A stretch of DNA of 64,000 bases from an uncultured Planococcus sp. (GTDB lineage: Bacteria > Bacillota > Bacilli > Bacillales_A > Planococcaceae): assembly GCA_947502505.1 (NCBI GenBank), contig CANNAE010000004.1, forward strand, positions 326,339 through 390,338, written 5' to 3'. How positions within the stretch are numbered: the first letter of the stretch is position 1; every line of letters starts with the position of its first letter. A program made the position numbers and the translations under genes. Below, piece after piece: positions 27,737 to 34,940 of the stretch. The notes below the pieces were generated by a model. That model was not told where the DNA came from. It was given only the letters and a program-made list of their open reading frames with translations, and made no database searches.

Positions 27737-29104
27737 TTATTTGCAAGCCAATTGATAGATGGCTTCTGCATATATCGCTGTAGCTTTTACCAAATTGTCA
27801 ATATCGACGAACTCGTCGGCTTGATGCGCGACGTCCGGCTCTCCTGGAAACAGCATCCCGAAAGCGACGCCTTTGTCGAGCACGCGTGCATAGGTGCCGC
27901 CGCCGATCGCCAATAATTCTGCGTGATTGCCCGTCTGTTTTTCGTATGCCTGTTGCAGCGTGCTGATGAATGGATCCTCTGCATCCACATGATGCGGCCT
28001 TGAATTGGATAATATGTCCGTCTTGATCCCATCGATTCGATGGCCAGCCATCAATTCATCGAATGGGCAACTGACTGAATAACGCATGCTGACACGTACA
28101 CTAGCCTGCTCCCCCGCCTTGAAGCGCATGATGCCGGCATTGAAAGTCGTGTCTCCGGATGCCTCATCCGTATATTCGAGCCCGAGTTTTCGGCCCCTGG
28201 AATCGCCGCTGAAATAATGGGCGATAAAGTGGGTGAATGCAGCTCCGTCTTGCGTAACTCTATCCTGCAAAAACTTCGCGAGCAAAATGCCGGCATTGAC
28301 GCCTGCATCCGGCTCCATGGCATGGGCCGATTTGCCGTAGAGGGTTAAAACGGCGCCATCAGCTTGCTGTTGGCAATCGCCTGAAACGTCTTCCGCTCCG
28401 CAAAATTCACGGAATGCCGAATCGATTTCATCGAATGACAGCCCCACTCTTGCCACTGCACGGTCCGGTACCATATTGGTCCGTTCCCCTGAAGTGAATT
28501 CCAGCAACTCGCCTGGATGTTCCGAAGCGAGCGTATACTCGATATCCGCTATGCCTTTTTCCGCATTGATAATCGGAAAATCCGCGTCAGGGGCAAACCC
28601 GATGTCCGGCATCTCCTCTGTCTGGAAATAACGCTCCACACAACGGAAGCCGCTTTCTTCGTCTGTCCCGATGATCAGCCGGATGCGGCGCTTAAAATCG
28701 AATCCCGCATCTTTGACCATTTTCAGCGCCATCCAAGCCGCAACTGTCGGCCCTTTGTCATCAATGGCACCACGGCCGTATAATTTGCCGTCTGCAATTT
28801 CGCCGCCGAACGGGTCTTTTGTCCACCCGTCTCCAGCCGGAACAACATCCACGTGGCCAAGAATCCCGAGAAGTTCTGTCCCTTCGCCCGCTTCTAGATG
28901 CCCTGCCACATTATCGACGTTTTTCACTTCAAACCCTGCACGGTCCCCTTTTTCCAAAAACCAGTCCAGCGCTTTTCGCACTTCTGTCCCATAAGGAGCG
29001 CCAGGATTTCCGTCTTCGCTTAACACACTCGGAATTGCGATCAACTCCTGCAATTCACTGAGCAATTCTTCTTTACGCCGCTCTGCTTCCTGCTGCCAAT
29101 CCAT
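27737..29104 (-). CDS. pepV: dipeptidase PepV (M20 family)
   Basis: Zinc dipeptidase of the M20A family, 455 residues. It has the metal-binding blocks LGHVDVVPAGDGW, GRGAIDDKGPTVA, IGTDEESGFRCV and FAPDADFP, a lid domain in the middle, and IGGGTYARVLDKGVAFG near the C-terminus. No signal peptide; cytosolic peptide breakdown is likely. AAGGAG lies upstream of the ATG. It heads pepV-dat, and the pairing suggests peptide or D-amino-acid recycling, as at the B. subtilis ytjP-dat locus. Confidence 0.95.
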   Translation of the reverse strand: MDWQQEAERRKEELLSELQELIAIPSVLSEDGNPGAPYGTEVRKALDWFLEKGDRAGFEVKNVDNVAGHLEAGEGTELLGILGHVDVVPAGDGWTKDPFGGEIADGKLYGRGAIDDKGPTVAAWMALKMVKDAGFDFKRRIRLIIGTDEESGFRCVERYFQTEEMPDIGFAPDADFPIINAEKGIADIEYTLASEHPGELLEFTSGERTNMVPDRAVARVGLSFDEIDSAFREFCGAEDVSGDCQQQADGAVLTLYGKSAHAMEPDAGVNAGILLAKFLQDRVTQDGAAFTHFIAHYFSGDSRGRKLGLEYTDEASGDTTFNAGIMRFKAGEQASVRVSMRYSVSCPFDELMAGHRIDGIKTDILSNSRPHHVDAEDPFISTLQQAYEKQTGNHAELLAIGGGTYARVLDKGVAFGMLFPGEPDVAHQADEFVDIDNLVKATAIYAEAIYQLACK

Positions 29105-29231
29105 GCCTCACACTCCTTTTTGTTATGGCTATTGTACACCTTTTTCAAATAATTTAAAGAACAGCCGGTTATTTTCTGCAAAAACTTTCTATTTCACGCA
29201 TATTAAGTTCCAGTAAAGAAAACCCGAAATC

Positions 29232-29411
29232 ATGGAATTCGAAACGTTTTTCCGCTATAATCAAATTGTCAGACAAGTCAAATTGACGGATTTTCTAAAA
29301 AAAGGAGCTGTCTACCGCTATTATTCCTTAATTGCTGTATACACCACACTCACGCGTCCGCTAGTCTTTGCCATTGGTACTAAAGATGAAGGAGTGGTTC
29401 TTAACTTATGA
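29232..29411 (+). CDS. candidate 59-codon ORF overlapping the ytzE start (speculative)
   Basis: The ~300-base gap between pepV and ytzE contains an uninterrupted ATG-to-TGA frame encoding a 59-residue basic peptide that begins MEFETFFRYNQIVRQ and contains YSLIAVYTTLTRPLVFAIG, a possible hydrophobic segment. Its TGA overlaps the ytzE ATG as ATGA, and the ytzE ribosome site is unusually distant (AAGGAG 13 bases away), as if translation were coupled. Against it: no convincing ribosome site of its own, no known family, and a TATAAT (29256-29261) followed by the palindrome TTGTCAGACAA inside it, which looks like a promoter/operator for ytzE instead. Confidence 0.25.
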   Translation: MEFETFFRYNQIVRQVKLTDFLKKGAVYRYYSLIAVYTTLTRPLVFAIGTKDEGVVLNL

Positions 29412-29629
29412 AACCCACAACTGACCGCATGCTCATTCGAATCAAAGACATGTACAAGTACATTCTCGAGAACGGGACTGTGACCACACAGGATCTGGTC
29501 GATGAATTCGGCATCACTCCTCGCACCATTCAAAGAGATTTGAATGTGTTGGCCTTTAACGAACTGATCAAAAGCCCGGTTCGGGGCAAATGGACAACGA
29601 CGGAGAAAAAAGTCAAGATGACATCCTGA
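29408..29629 (+). CDS. ytzE: YtzE, small DeoR-type helix-turn-helix protein
   Basis: A 73-residue protein that is almost only a winged helix-turn-helix of the DeoR type (YILENGTVTTQDLVDEFG then ITPRTIQRDLNVLAFNELI). No sugar-phosphate effector domain is present, which is normal for YtzE. It should bind DNA, but the targets are unknown. The only ribosome site, AAGGAG, is 13 bases from the ATG, longer than usual. It is convergent with the pseudouridine synthase gene and its stop codon lies in a shared 44-base perfect palindrome. Confidence 0.9.
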   Translation: MKPTTDRMLIRIKDMYKYILENGTVTTQDLVDEFGITPRTIQRDLNVLAFNELIKSPVRGKWTTTEKKVKMTS

Positions 29630-29672
29630 AAACAAAGAAAATGACCGCCTAGGCGGTCATTTTCTTTGTTTT
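29629..29672. terminator. perfect 44-bp palindromic bidirectional terminator
   Basis: Each arm is 22 bases: A4-C-A3-G-A4 followed by TGACCGCCT, then its exact complement with no loop bases. It includes the last base of the ytzE TGA and, at 29657-29659, the stop codon of the opposing gene. Confidence 0.9.
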
Positions 29673-30370
29673 AATGCAGTTAATTCTTCTTCGCTCAATT
29701 CGCGGTATTCCCCGCCGGCAAGCGATTCATCCAGCAATAGCGGGCCCATCGACAAGCGCTTGAGAAATACCACTTGTTTTTCGACACTTTCGAACATGCG
29801 CTTGACTTGATGGAACTTGCCTTCTGTGATGGTCAATTCGATCTCCGACTCTTCCCCGCTGCGTAAAATCCGCAGCTGCGCGGGCTTTGTCTCGTATCCA
29901 TCATCAAGCACGACGCCTTCTTTGAAAGCCTGTATGTCTTGTTCTGTCACCGGGCTGTCGATTTTTGCGTAATAGGTTTTATCGACATGCTTTTTCGGCG
30001 ACAGCAGCTCATGAGCCAATTTGCCGTCATTGGTGATCAGCAAAAGCCCTTCCGTATCTTTATCAAGTCGGCCGACCGGGAACGGTTCGAAGCGCTGCTC
30101 ATCTTCTGTCAGCAGATCGATGACGGTTTCGTCGAAACGGTCTTCTGTCGCTGAAATGACGCCTGGCGGTTTGTTCATCATCAAATAGATGAATTCCCGG
30201 TAGACGACCGATTCGCCCCCGACAGACACTTGATCTTGTTTTTCGTCTACGTGAAATTTAGGGTCGCGGACCGTTTCGCCGTTGACTTCCACAGCTTTTG
30301 ACTTCAGGAGGATCTTCACTTCTTTTCTGGATCCGAACCCTGAATTCGACAGCAATTTATCGATTCTCAT
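29657..30370 (-). CDS. RsuA/RluB-family 16S/23S pseudouridine synthase
   Basis: A 237-residue rRNA pseudouridine synthase. An N-terminal S4 domain (MRIDKLLSNSGFGSRKEVK) precedes the catalytic domain, with the active-site aspartate in PVGRLDKDTEGLLLITNDG and the family motif KTYYAKID. The closing FHQVKRMFESVEKQVVFLKRL matches RsuA-type enzymes. B. subtilis has ytzG in the same place. The modified nucleotide is likely in 16S rRNA, by family analogy. It lies 11 bases downstream of the ytgP-like gene on the same strand. Confidence 0.94.
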   Translation of the reverse strand: MRIDKLLSNSGFGSRKEVKILLKSKAVEVNGETVRDPKFHVDEKQDQVSVGGESVVYREFIYLMMNKPPGVISATEDRFDETVIDLLTEDEQRFEPFPVGRLDKDTEGLLLITNDGKLAHELLSPKKHVDKTYYAKIDSPVTEQDIQAFKEGVVLDDGYETKPAQLRILRSGEESEIELTITEGKFHQVKRMFESVEKQVVFLKRLSMGPLLLDESLAGGEYRELSEEELTALKQRK

Positions 30371-30381
30371 ATTGTTTCCTC

Positions 30382-31986
30382 CTAGAAGCCGAAGCGTCTT
30401 GTGATGCGCGTAATTCGTGCGCCGAGCAGCTTCTGGGCAAGCCCTGTTTTCAAGCTGAGGTATCCGTAGACAATGGCGCCTACCCCGCCGATCAGGATAA
30501 TGCGGATCATCGACAAGAATTTATTGTCCATGCCGATCAGGTAATCGAGGCCGTTCATCGCAAAATATACCGCAAACGCCATGATGGCATTCAAGATAAG
30601 GATGAGCAAGATGCGGCGAAATACCATTTTCGAGCGGTAATTCATGGTCTTCGAAATAATGATCATGTTCATCGTGATGGCGACCACATAGCCGATGATC
30701 GTCGCAGCGATTGCGCCGTCCGTTTCGAACCACATGACCAGCGGCGTGTTTAGCAATGCCTTAAGCCCAAGGCCGATCACTAAGTTGATGATGATCCATT
30801 TTTGTTTATTGATTCCCTGCAAGATGGAAGCTGTCACGGGGAAAGCAGCGAACAGGATCGCAACCGGCAAATAATGCGCCAAGATTTCCGAACCGATTTC
30901 GCTTACTTGATAAAAGACATGGTACAGTTCATCCGATAGCATTGTCATGCCGATCACTGCCGGCAAGGTCAAGAACAAGATCAACTGGAACGACTGATCC
31001 AATGTTTTCGTCACTTGCAGGTGTTCGTTGCGCGTAAAATGCTTGGTGATCAGCGGGATGAGCGCCATCGAGAAGCCTGTCGCAAGCATGACCGGGATCA
31101 TGACCAATTTATGGGCAGTCAAATTCAAGATCCCGAGCAAATCCGTTTCCATGATATTATTCCCTGCTGCCATCGCCCGGTTAAAGGTCATCAAATCGAC
31201 AAACTGGAACAACGGGTTAGCGATGCCAAGGAAGATGACCGGCACGGCATACAACAGGATTTCACGGTACATATCGCGCAAGCGGACGTCATAGGATTCG
31301 ACGGACGTCGAAAGCAGATGATTGTATTCCGGCTTCTTTTTGCGCCAGAAATAATACAAAGTGACGAGTCCGCCAAGTGCACCGATGGCAGCGGACAAGA
31401 CCGCGAACTGGATGGCGGTCTTTGGCGTGCCGTCGAATATGTAGATGACTGCGAACGCGCCGCCGAGCAAGAAGATGATGCGGACGATCTGTTCGATCAA
31501 TTGCGACACGGCAGTCGGCATCATGTAATTATAGCCTTGGAAAAAGCCGCGCCACAAACTCATGAACGGCACAACAATCAACGCGAAGCTGACCCAACGG
31601 ATGGCGTCCGCGATATCTCCTACCGAGTAGATAGGCTCATCGTCCGAAATGGTAATGCGGGCGAGCGGCTCGGCCAATAGATAAAGCGCCAGGAACGACA
31701 CGAATCCCGTGACCATCATCGTCAGCAAGCCTGAACGCAATAGCCGCCTCCCGGTTTCATAATCGCCGAGTGAATTGTATTTAGCCGTGAACTTGGAAAA
31801 CGCGATCGGCGCACCGGAAATCGCCAGTGCCAGCATCAGGTTATACGGGATGTAGGCATATTGATAAAGCCCAATATTATCCTCTCCCACCATGCTGTAA
31901 AACGGGATGATATAGATGACGCCGAGCACTTTCGACAGAAATAAACCTAATGTTAAAATGGCGGTACCTTTAATTAATGAGGACAT
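30382..31986 (-). CDS. ytgP: polysaccharide/lipid II flippase-family membrane protein (YtgP-like)
   Basis: A 534-residue integral membrane protein with about 14 hydrophobic helices (for example AILTLGLFLSKVLGVIYIIP at the N-terminus). It belongs to the MOP/Wzx-SpoVB superfamily. Family hallmarks are the early GLYQYAYIPYNLMLALAISG and PIAFSKF, GFFQGYNYMMP in the middle and ILQGINKQKW in the second half. B. subtilis YtgP (MurJ) is a lipid II flippase, so a role in exporting peptidoglycan precursor is likely. The start has AGGGAGTGC upstream. It is followed by the pseudouridine synthase gene. Confidence 0.9.
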   Translation of the reverse strand: MSSLIKGTAILTLGLFLSKVLGVIYIIPFYSMVGEDNIGLYQYAYIPYNLMLALAISGAPIAFSKFTAKYNSLGDYETGRRLLRSGLLTMMVTGFVSFLALYLLAEPLARITISDDEPIYSVGDIADAIRWVSFALIVVPFMSLWRGFFQGYNYMMPTAVSQLIEQIVRIIFLLGGAFAVIYIFDGTPKTAIQFAVLSAAIGALGGLVTLYYFWRKKKPEYNHLLSTSVESYDVRLRDMYREILLYAVPVIFLGIANPLFQFVDLMTFNRAMAAGNNIMETDLLGILNLTAHKLVMIPVMLATGFSMALIPLITKHFTRNEHLQVTKTLDQSFQLILFLTLPAVIGMTMLSDELYHVFYQVSEIGSEILAHYLPVAILFAAFPVTASILQGINKQKWIIINLVIGLGLKALLNTPLVMWFETDGAIAATIIGYVVAITMNMIIISKTMNYRSKMVFRRILLILILNAIMAFAVYFAMNGLDYLIGMDNKFLSMIRIILIGGVGAIVYGYLSLKTGLAQKLLGARITRITRRFGF

Positions 31987-32115
31987 TTTGCACTCCCTGA
32001 CTTGTTCAAAATAAAAAGCAATCTACACGATAGTTTACACCTATAGACAAAATTACTCAACGTGTTTTGCCTCATCGTGTATACTGAAAAGAAAACGAAA
32101 GTGAGTTTTTACTAT

Positions 32116-33402
32116 ATGTATGACATCATCATCATCGGCGGAGGCCCTTCCGGCTTGATGGCTTCCATCGCTGCCGCATCAAACGGCAAACGTGTGCTGC
32201 TCGTCGAAAAAGGCAAAAAGCTAGGAAAAAAATTAATCATCTCCGGCGGAGGCCGCTGCAACGTGACAAACCGCCTGCCCTTAGAAGAAATCGTCCGCCA
32301 CATTCCCGGCAACGGACGCTTTATGTACAGCCCATTTTCGGTCTTCAATAATGAAGACATCATCCAGTTTTTTGAAAATCTCGGCGTCGCCTTGAAAGAA
32401 GAAGATCACGGCCGCATGTTCCCTGTGTCAAACCGTGCACAAGACGTGGCGGATGCGATGTTTGGCGAGATGGACCGGCTCGGCGTCGAACGCAAACTTG
32501 ATTCCCCCGTCAAAAGCTTATTGATGAACGAAGATAAAGTGACCGGCATCCGCCTGCACTCCGGCGAGGAATTCGAATCGCTGGCAGTCGTTGTTGCAGT
32601 CGGCGGAAAAGCCGTCCCGCAAACCGGATCGACCGGTGACGGCTATCCGTGGGCAGAAAAAGCGGGACACACTGTCACCGACCTCTACCCGACGGAAGTT
32701 CCGTTATTGTCGAATGAAGCGTTCATCAAATCACGCGATCTTCAAGGGCTCGCCCTGCGCGATGTCGCCGTTACCGTCCTTAATAAGAAAAACAAAGCGC
32801 TCGTCACGCACCAGATGGACATGCTGTTCACCCATTTCGGCTTGAGCGGCCCTGCTATCCTGCGCTGCAGCCAGTACGTCGTCAAGGAAATGAAGAAAAA
32901 CGGCGGCCAAGCGGTCACTGTCCGCATCAATTCCATGCCGGATGACAATGCGGAATCAGCTTTCCAGCAACTTAATAAGCTGATGAAAGACGAACAAAAA
33001 AAATCCTTGAAGAACGTTTGGAAAAGCTTGGCGCAAGAACGCTGGCTGTTATTCCTTTTGGACCGTGCAGGTATCGACCCGCAACTGACCGGCGCCGAAT
33101 TGCCGGCGGAAAAAGTCCGTGCGCTCGCTGCTGAAATGACGGCATTCACGATGACTGTCTCCGGCACACAACCGATTGAGAAAGCGTTCGTCACGGGCGG
33201 CGGCGTGTCGATCAAGGAAATCGAGCCGAAGACGATGCATTCGAAGAAAAAGCCTGGCTTGTTCTTCTGCGGCGAAATCCTCGATATCCACGGCTACACC
33301 GGCGGCTATAATATCACTTCCGCGCTTGTCACTGGGCATGTTGCAGGGAAAAACGCAGCTGAGTTTGCTGCTAATTATCAAACCGAAAGTCCGATTGCAT
33401 AA
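32116..33402 (+). CDS. ytfP: HI0933/BaiN-family NAD(P)/FAD-dependent oxidoreductase (YtfP-like)
   Basis: A 428-residue flavoprotein from the chosen ATG, where the dinucleotide motif begins: [20 protein letters not shown]. Further family segments are [59 protein letters not shown] and the C-terminal FAD-binding [18 protein letters not shown]. The reaction is unknown. An earlier GTG or the upstream ATG would add residues with no family match. The ribosome site is weak (GTGAG). The coding end forms part of the terminator hairpin. Downstream is the repeat-rich gap. Confidence 0.93.
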   Translation: MYDIIIIGGGPSGLMASIAAASNGKRVLLVEKGKKLGKKLIISGGGRCNVTNRLPLEEIVRHIPGNGRFMYSPFSVFNNEDIIQFFENLGVALKEEDHGRMFPVSNRAQDVADAMFGEMDRLGVERKLDSPVKSLLMNEDKVTGIRLHSGEEFESLAVVVAVGGKAVPQTGSTGDGYPWAEKAGHTVTDLYPTEVPLLSNEAFIKSRDLQGLALRDVAVTVLNKKNKALVTHQMDMLFTHFGLSGPAILRCSQYVVKEMKKNGGQAVTVRINSMPDDNAESAFQQLNKLMKDEQKKSLKNVWKSLAQERWLLFLLDRAGIDPQLTGAELPAEKVRALAAEMTAFTMTVSGTQPIEKAFVTGGGVSIKEIEPKTMHSKKKPGLFFCGEILDIHGYTGGYNITSALVTGHVAGKNAAEFAANYQTESPIA

Positions 33403-33418
33403 GCAATCGGGCTTTTTT
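33388..33418 (+). terminator. ytfP terminator overlapping its stop codon
   Basis: AGTCCGATTGC / GCAATCGGGCT hairpin with a T-run; the TAA stop is in the loop. Confidence 0.8.
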
Positions 33419-33476
33419 CTATGGAATGAAGCGGAAATTAATGGGGGCTTTACTTCTTGATGTACACGGAATCAAA

Positions 33477-33724
33477 GATAGCGAGGGTTTTCTTGTGGAA
33501 ATGTTGCTGAACATTGAAGTGAGTTTCTTGTTGGTATTCGCCACCTTGCTTTGGGTTGGCCTCTTGCAAGAAGCCAGGAAGAACACCTGTCTTATTGCGT
33601 CGGCTCACCCTTGGCGCTCGGCGGCTTGGGGATTTCGCTGAGTCTGGTGTGTTTAATCAGTTCTGCTTCTTTATTCAGTTGCCGGCTAGTGGGGGAATCG
33701 CTCCCCTGGTCGGGCTTGGAATAG
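33477..33724. repeat. tandem repeat unit 1 (most diverged)
   Basis: The hairpin spans 33540-33625. The outer stem has one mismatch (GCCACC/GGCGGC) and the inner stem one (GCAAGAAG/CTTATTGC), while GGGTTGGCC/GGCTCACCC is intact. Its second hairpin is GGGGA...TCCCC where the other units have GGGAA...TTCCC, a compensated change. Confidence 0.75.
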
Positions 33725-33973
33725 GATAGCGAGCGCTTTCCTGTATAAATATTATTGAGCATTGGAGTGAATTTCATCTGGACCGTCGCCGCCGTGCTTT
33801 GGGTTAGCCTTTGGCAATAAGCCAGAAAGAACGTCTGTCTTATTGCGTCGGCTCACCCTTTTACGCTCGGCGGCTGAGCGATTTCGTTGTGTGAAGAGTG
33901 TTTAAACAGATTAGCTTCTTTATTCAGTTGCCGGCTAGCGGGGGAATCGCTTCCCTGGTTGAGTGTGGGATAG
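33725..33973. repeat. tandem repeat unit 2
   Basis: The hairpin spans 33788-33874. The middle stem reads GGGTTAGCC/GGCTCACCC, so the G-T pair of the other units is an A-T pair here. The last ~100 bases are nearly identical to unit 3. Confidence 0.78.
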
Positions 33974-34225
33974 GATAGTGAGTGTTTTGTTTGTGGAGAT
34001 GTTATCCGAACATTAAAGTACAGTTTCCCTTCATAAGTCGCCGCCCGGCTTTGGGTTGGCCTTTGGCAATAAGCCAGAAAGAACGCCTGTCTTATTGCGT
34101 CGGCTCACCCCTTTACGCTCGGCGGCTGAGCGATTTCGTTGTGTGAAGAGTGTTTAAACAGATTTGCTTCTTTATTCAGTTGCCGGCTAGTGGGGAAATC
34201 GCTTCCCTGATCGGTCTTGGAATAG
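33974..34225. repeat. tandem repeat unit 3
   Basis: The hairpin spans 34040-34126, with inner stem GCAATAAG/CTTATTGC intact. It contains TGTTTAAACA followed by GATTTGCTTCTTTATTCAG, shared with unit 2. Confidence 0.78.
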
Positions 34226-34458
34226 GATAGCGAGTGTTTTTTTGTGGAAATGTTTCTGAGCACTGAAGTATAGATTACTTTGATCGTCGCCGCCGTACTT
34301 TGGGTTGGCCTTTGGCAATAAGCCAGAAAGTACGTCTGTCTTATTGCGTCGGCTCACCCCCTTACGCTCGGCGGCTAAGAGATTTCATTGGGTGAAGGTG
34401 TTTAAGCAGATTTGCTTCTTTATTCAGTTGCCGGCTAGCGGGGGAATCGCTTCCTGGG
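34226..34458. repeat. tandem repeat unit 4 (3' truncated)
   Basis: The hairpin spans 34289-34375 with all three stems intact. The unit stops after CGCTTCCTGG and lacks the closing GGAATAGGATAG segment seen in the others. Confidence 0.75.
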
Positions 34459-34645
34459 ACATGGCGTCTGGTCATATGATGTTTTATTCGGCCAGCTTTT
34501 TGTTGTATTTAATGGACGATGACCAGCGATACCTCATTCTTTGACCTGGTTGAAGCAGACTACAGAACATGAATTCACTTCCAATTCTTCTGCCGAGTGA
34601 GCTAAAGAAATTAACTTCCACTCTAAAACTAGAAGACGGAGTGGA
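34459..34645. other. intergenic stretch with no recognised feature
   Basis: It lies between the tandem repeats and the structured element. I see no ribosome-site-plus-ORF combination, no hairpin terminator and no repeat copy here. Confidence 0.6.
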
Positions 34646-34809
34646 AGGGGGCTGACGCCTGTGGGACCGCGCGGGCTGGCGAGACAAACGTGGCGCGCTC
34701 TTTGCGGCACGTTGGCTCAACACCCGCCCCATCCCCGGGCAGCTGAAAGCGCGACGTCCTGTCGCATCAGCTGCATGACTCGCATCCTGCGAGCCTCAAG
34801 CAGCCCCCT
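34646..34809. repeat. 164-bp GC-rich multi-hairpin element bounded by 9-bp inverted repeats
   Basis: The ends are AGGGGGCTG (34646-34654) and CAGCCCCCT (34801-34809). Inside are three further hairpins: AACGTG/CACGTT (34687-34713), GCAGCTGA/TCAGCTGC (34739-34774) with an inner GCGAC/GTCGC, and CTCGCA/TGCGAG (34779-34793) with a 3-base loop. Its base composition is clearly richer in GC than the flanks. It resembles the dispersed, CTGGCGAGAC-type structured intergenic repeats seen in many Bacillales genomes, but that link is from memory only. Confidence 0.6.
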
Positions 34810-34902
34810 GCAACGCAGTCGAATAGCGGAAGCTATTCTATTCACTTCTTTATATTTCAACACTCTTTACATTTCACTATAATATTAATATTCATTACTA
34901 AA

Positions 34903-34934
34903 AAAGCCGCCAGGGAAATTTCCCTGGCGGCTTT
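34903..34934 (-). terminator. leuS terminator
   Basis: Perfect AAAGCCGCCAGGGAAA / TTTCCCTGGCGGCTTT hairpin just downstream of the leuS stop. Confidence 0.88.
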
Positions 34935-34940
34935 CATTAT

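Larger units (their letters stand above)
33477..34458. repeat. four tandem ~250-bp repeats, non-coding, hairpin-forming
   Basis: Four consecutive copies begin at 33477, 33725, 33974 and 34226 (periods 248, 249, 252). Each has a moderately variable first ~65 bases and a well conserved ~170-base block from CTTTGGGTTGGCC to GGAATAGGATAG. The conserved part can fold into one long hairpin made of three stacked stems (GCCGCCG/CGGCGGC, GGGTTGGCC/GGCTCACCC, GCAATAAG/CTTATTGC). A second small hairpin (GGGAA/TTCCC) lies near the unit end. The 248-base period breaks any common reading frame, so I regard it as non-coding. No transposase or direct CRISPR-like spacing is present. Possible small RNAs or a dispersed repeat expanded in tandem. 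Confidence 0.85.

Noticed and set aside
29298..29310. Strong-looking ribosome site AAAAAAAGGAG with its own gene downstream
   Set aside because: No ATG, GTG or TTG with a usable frame lies within range; the nearest frames stop after a few codons.
33477..34458. CRISPR array or insertion sequence as the source of the repeats
   Set aside because: Units are ~250 bp rather than ~30 bp with unique spacers. No cas or transposase gene and no clean terminal inverted repeats bound the array.
33592..34544. Small ORFs within and after the tandem repeats (for example 34305-34544 on + and 33592-33777 on -)
   Set aside because: They lack ribosome sites, are not preserved between repeat units (a 248-base period shifts the frame) and show no recognisable protein pattern.
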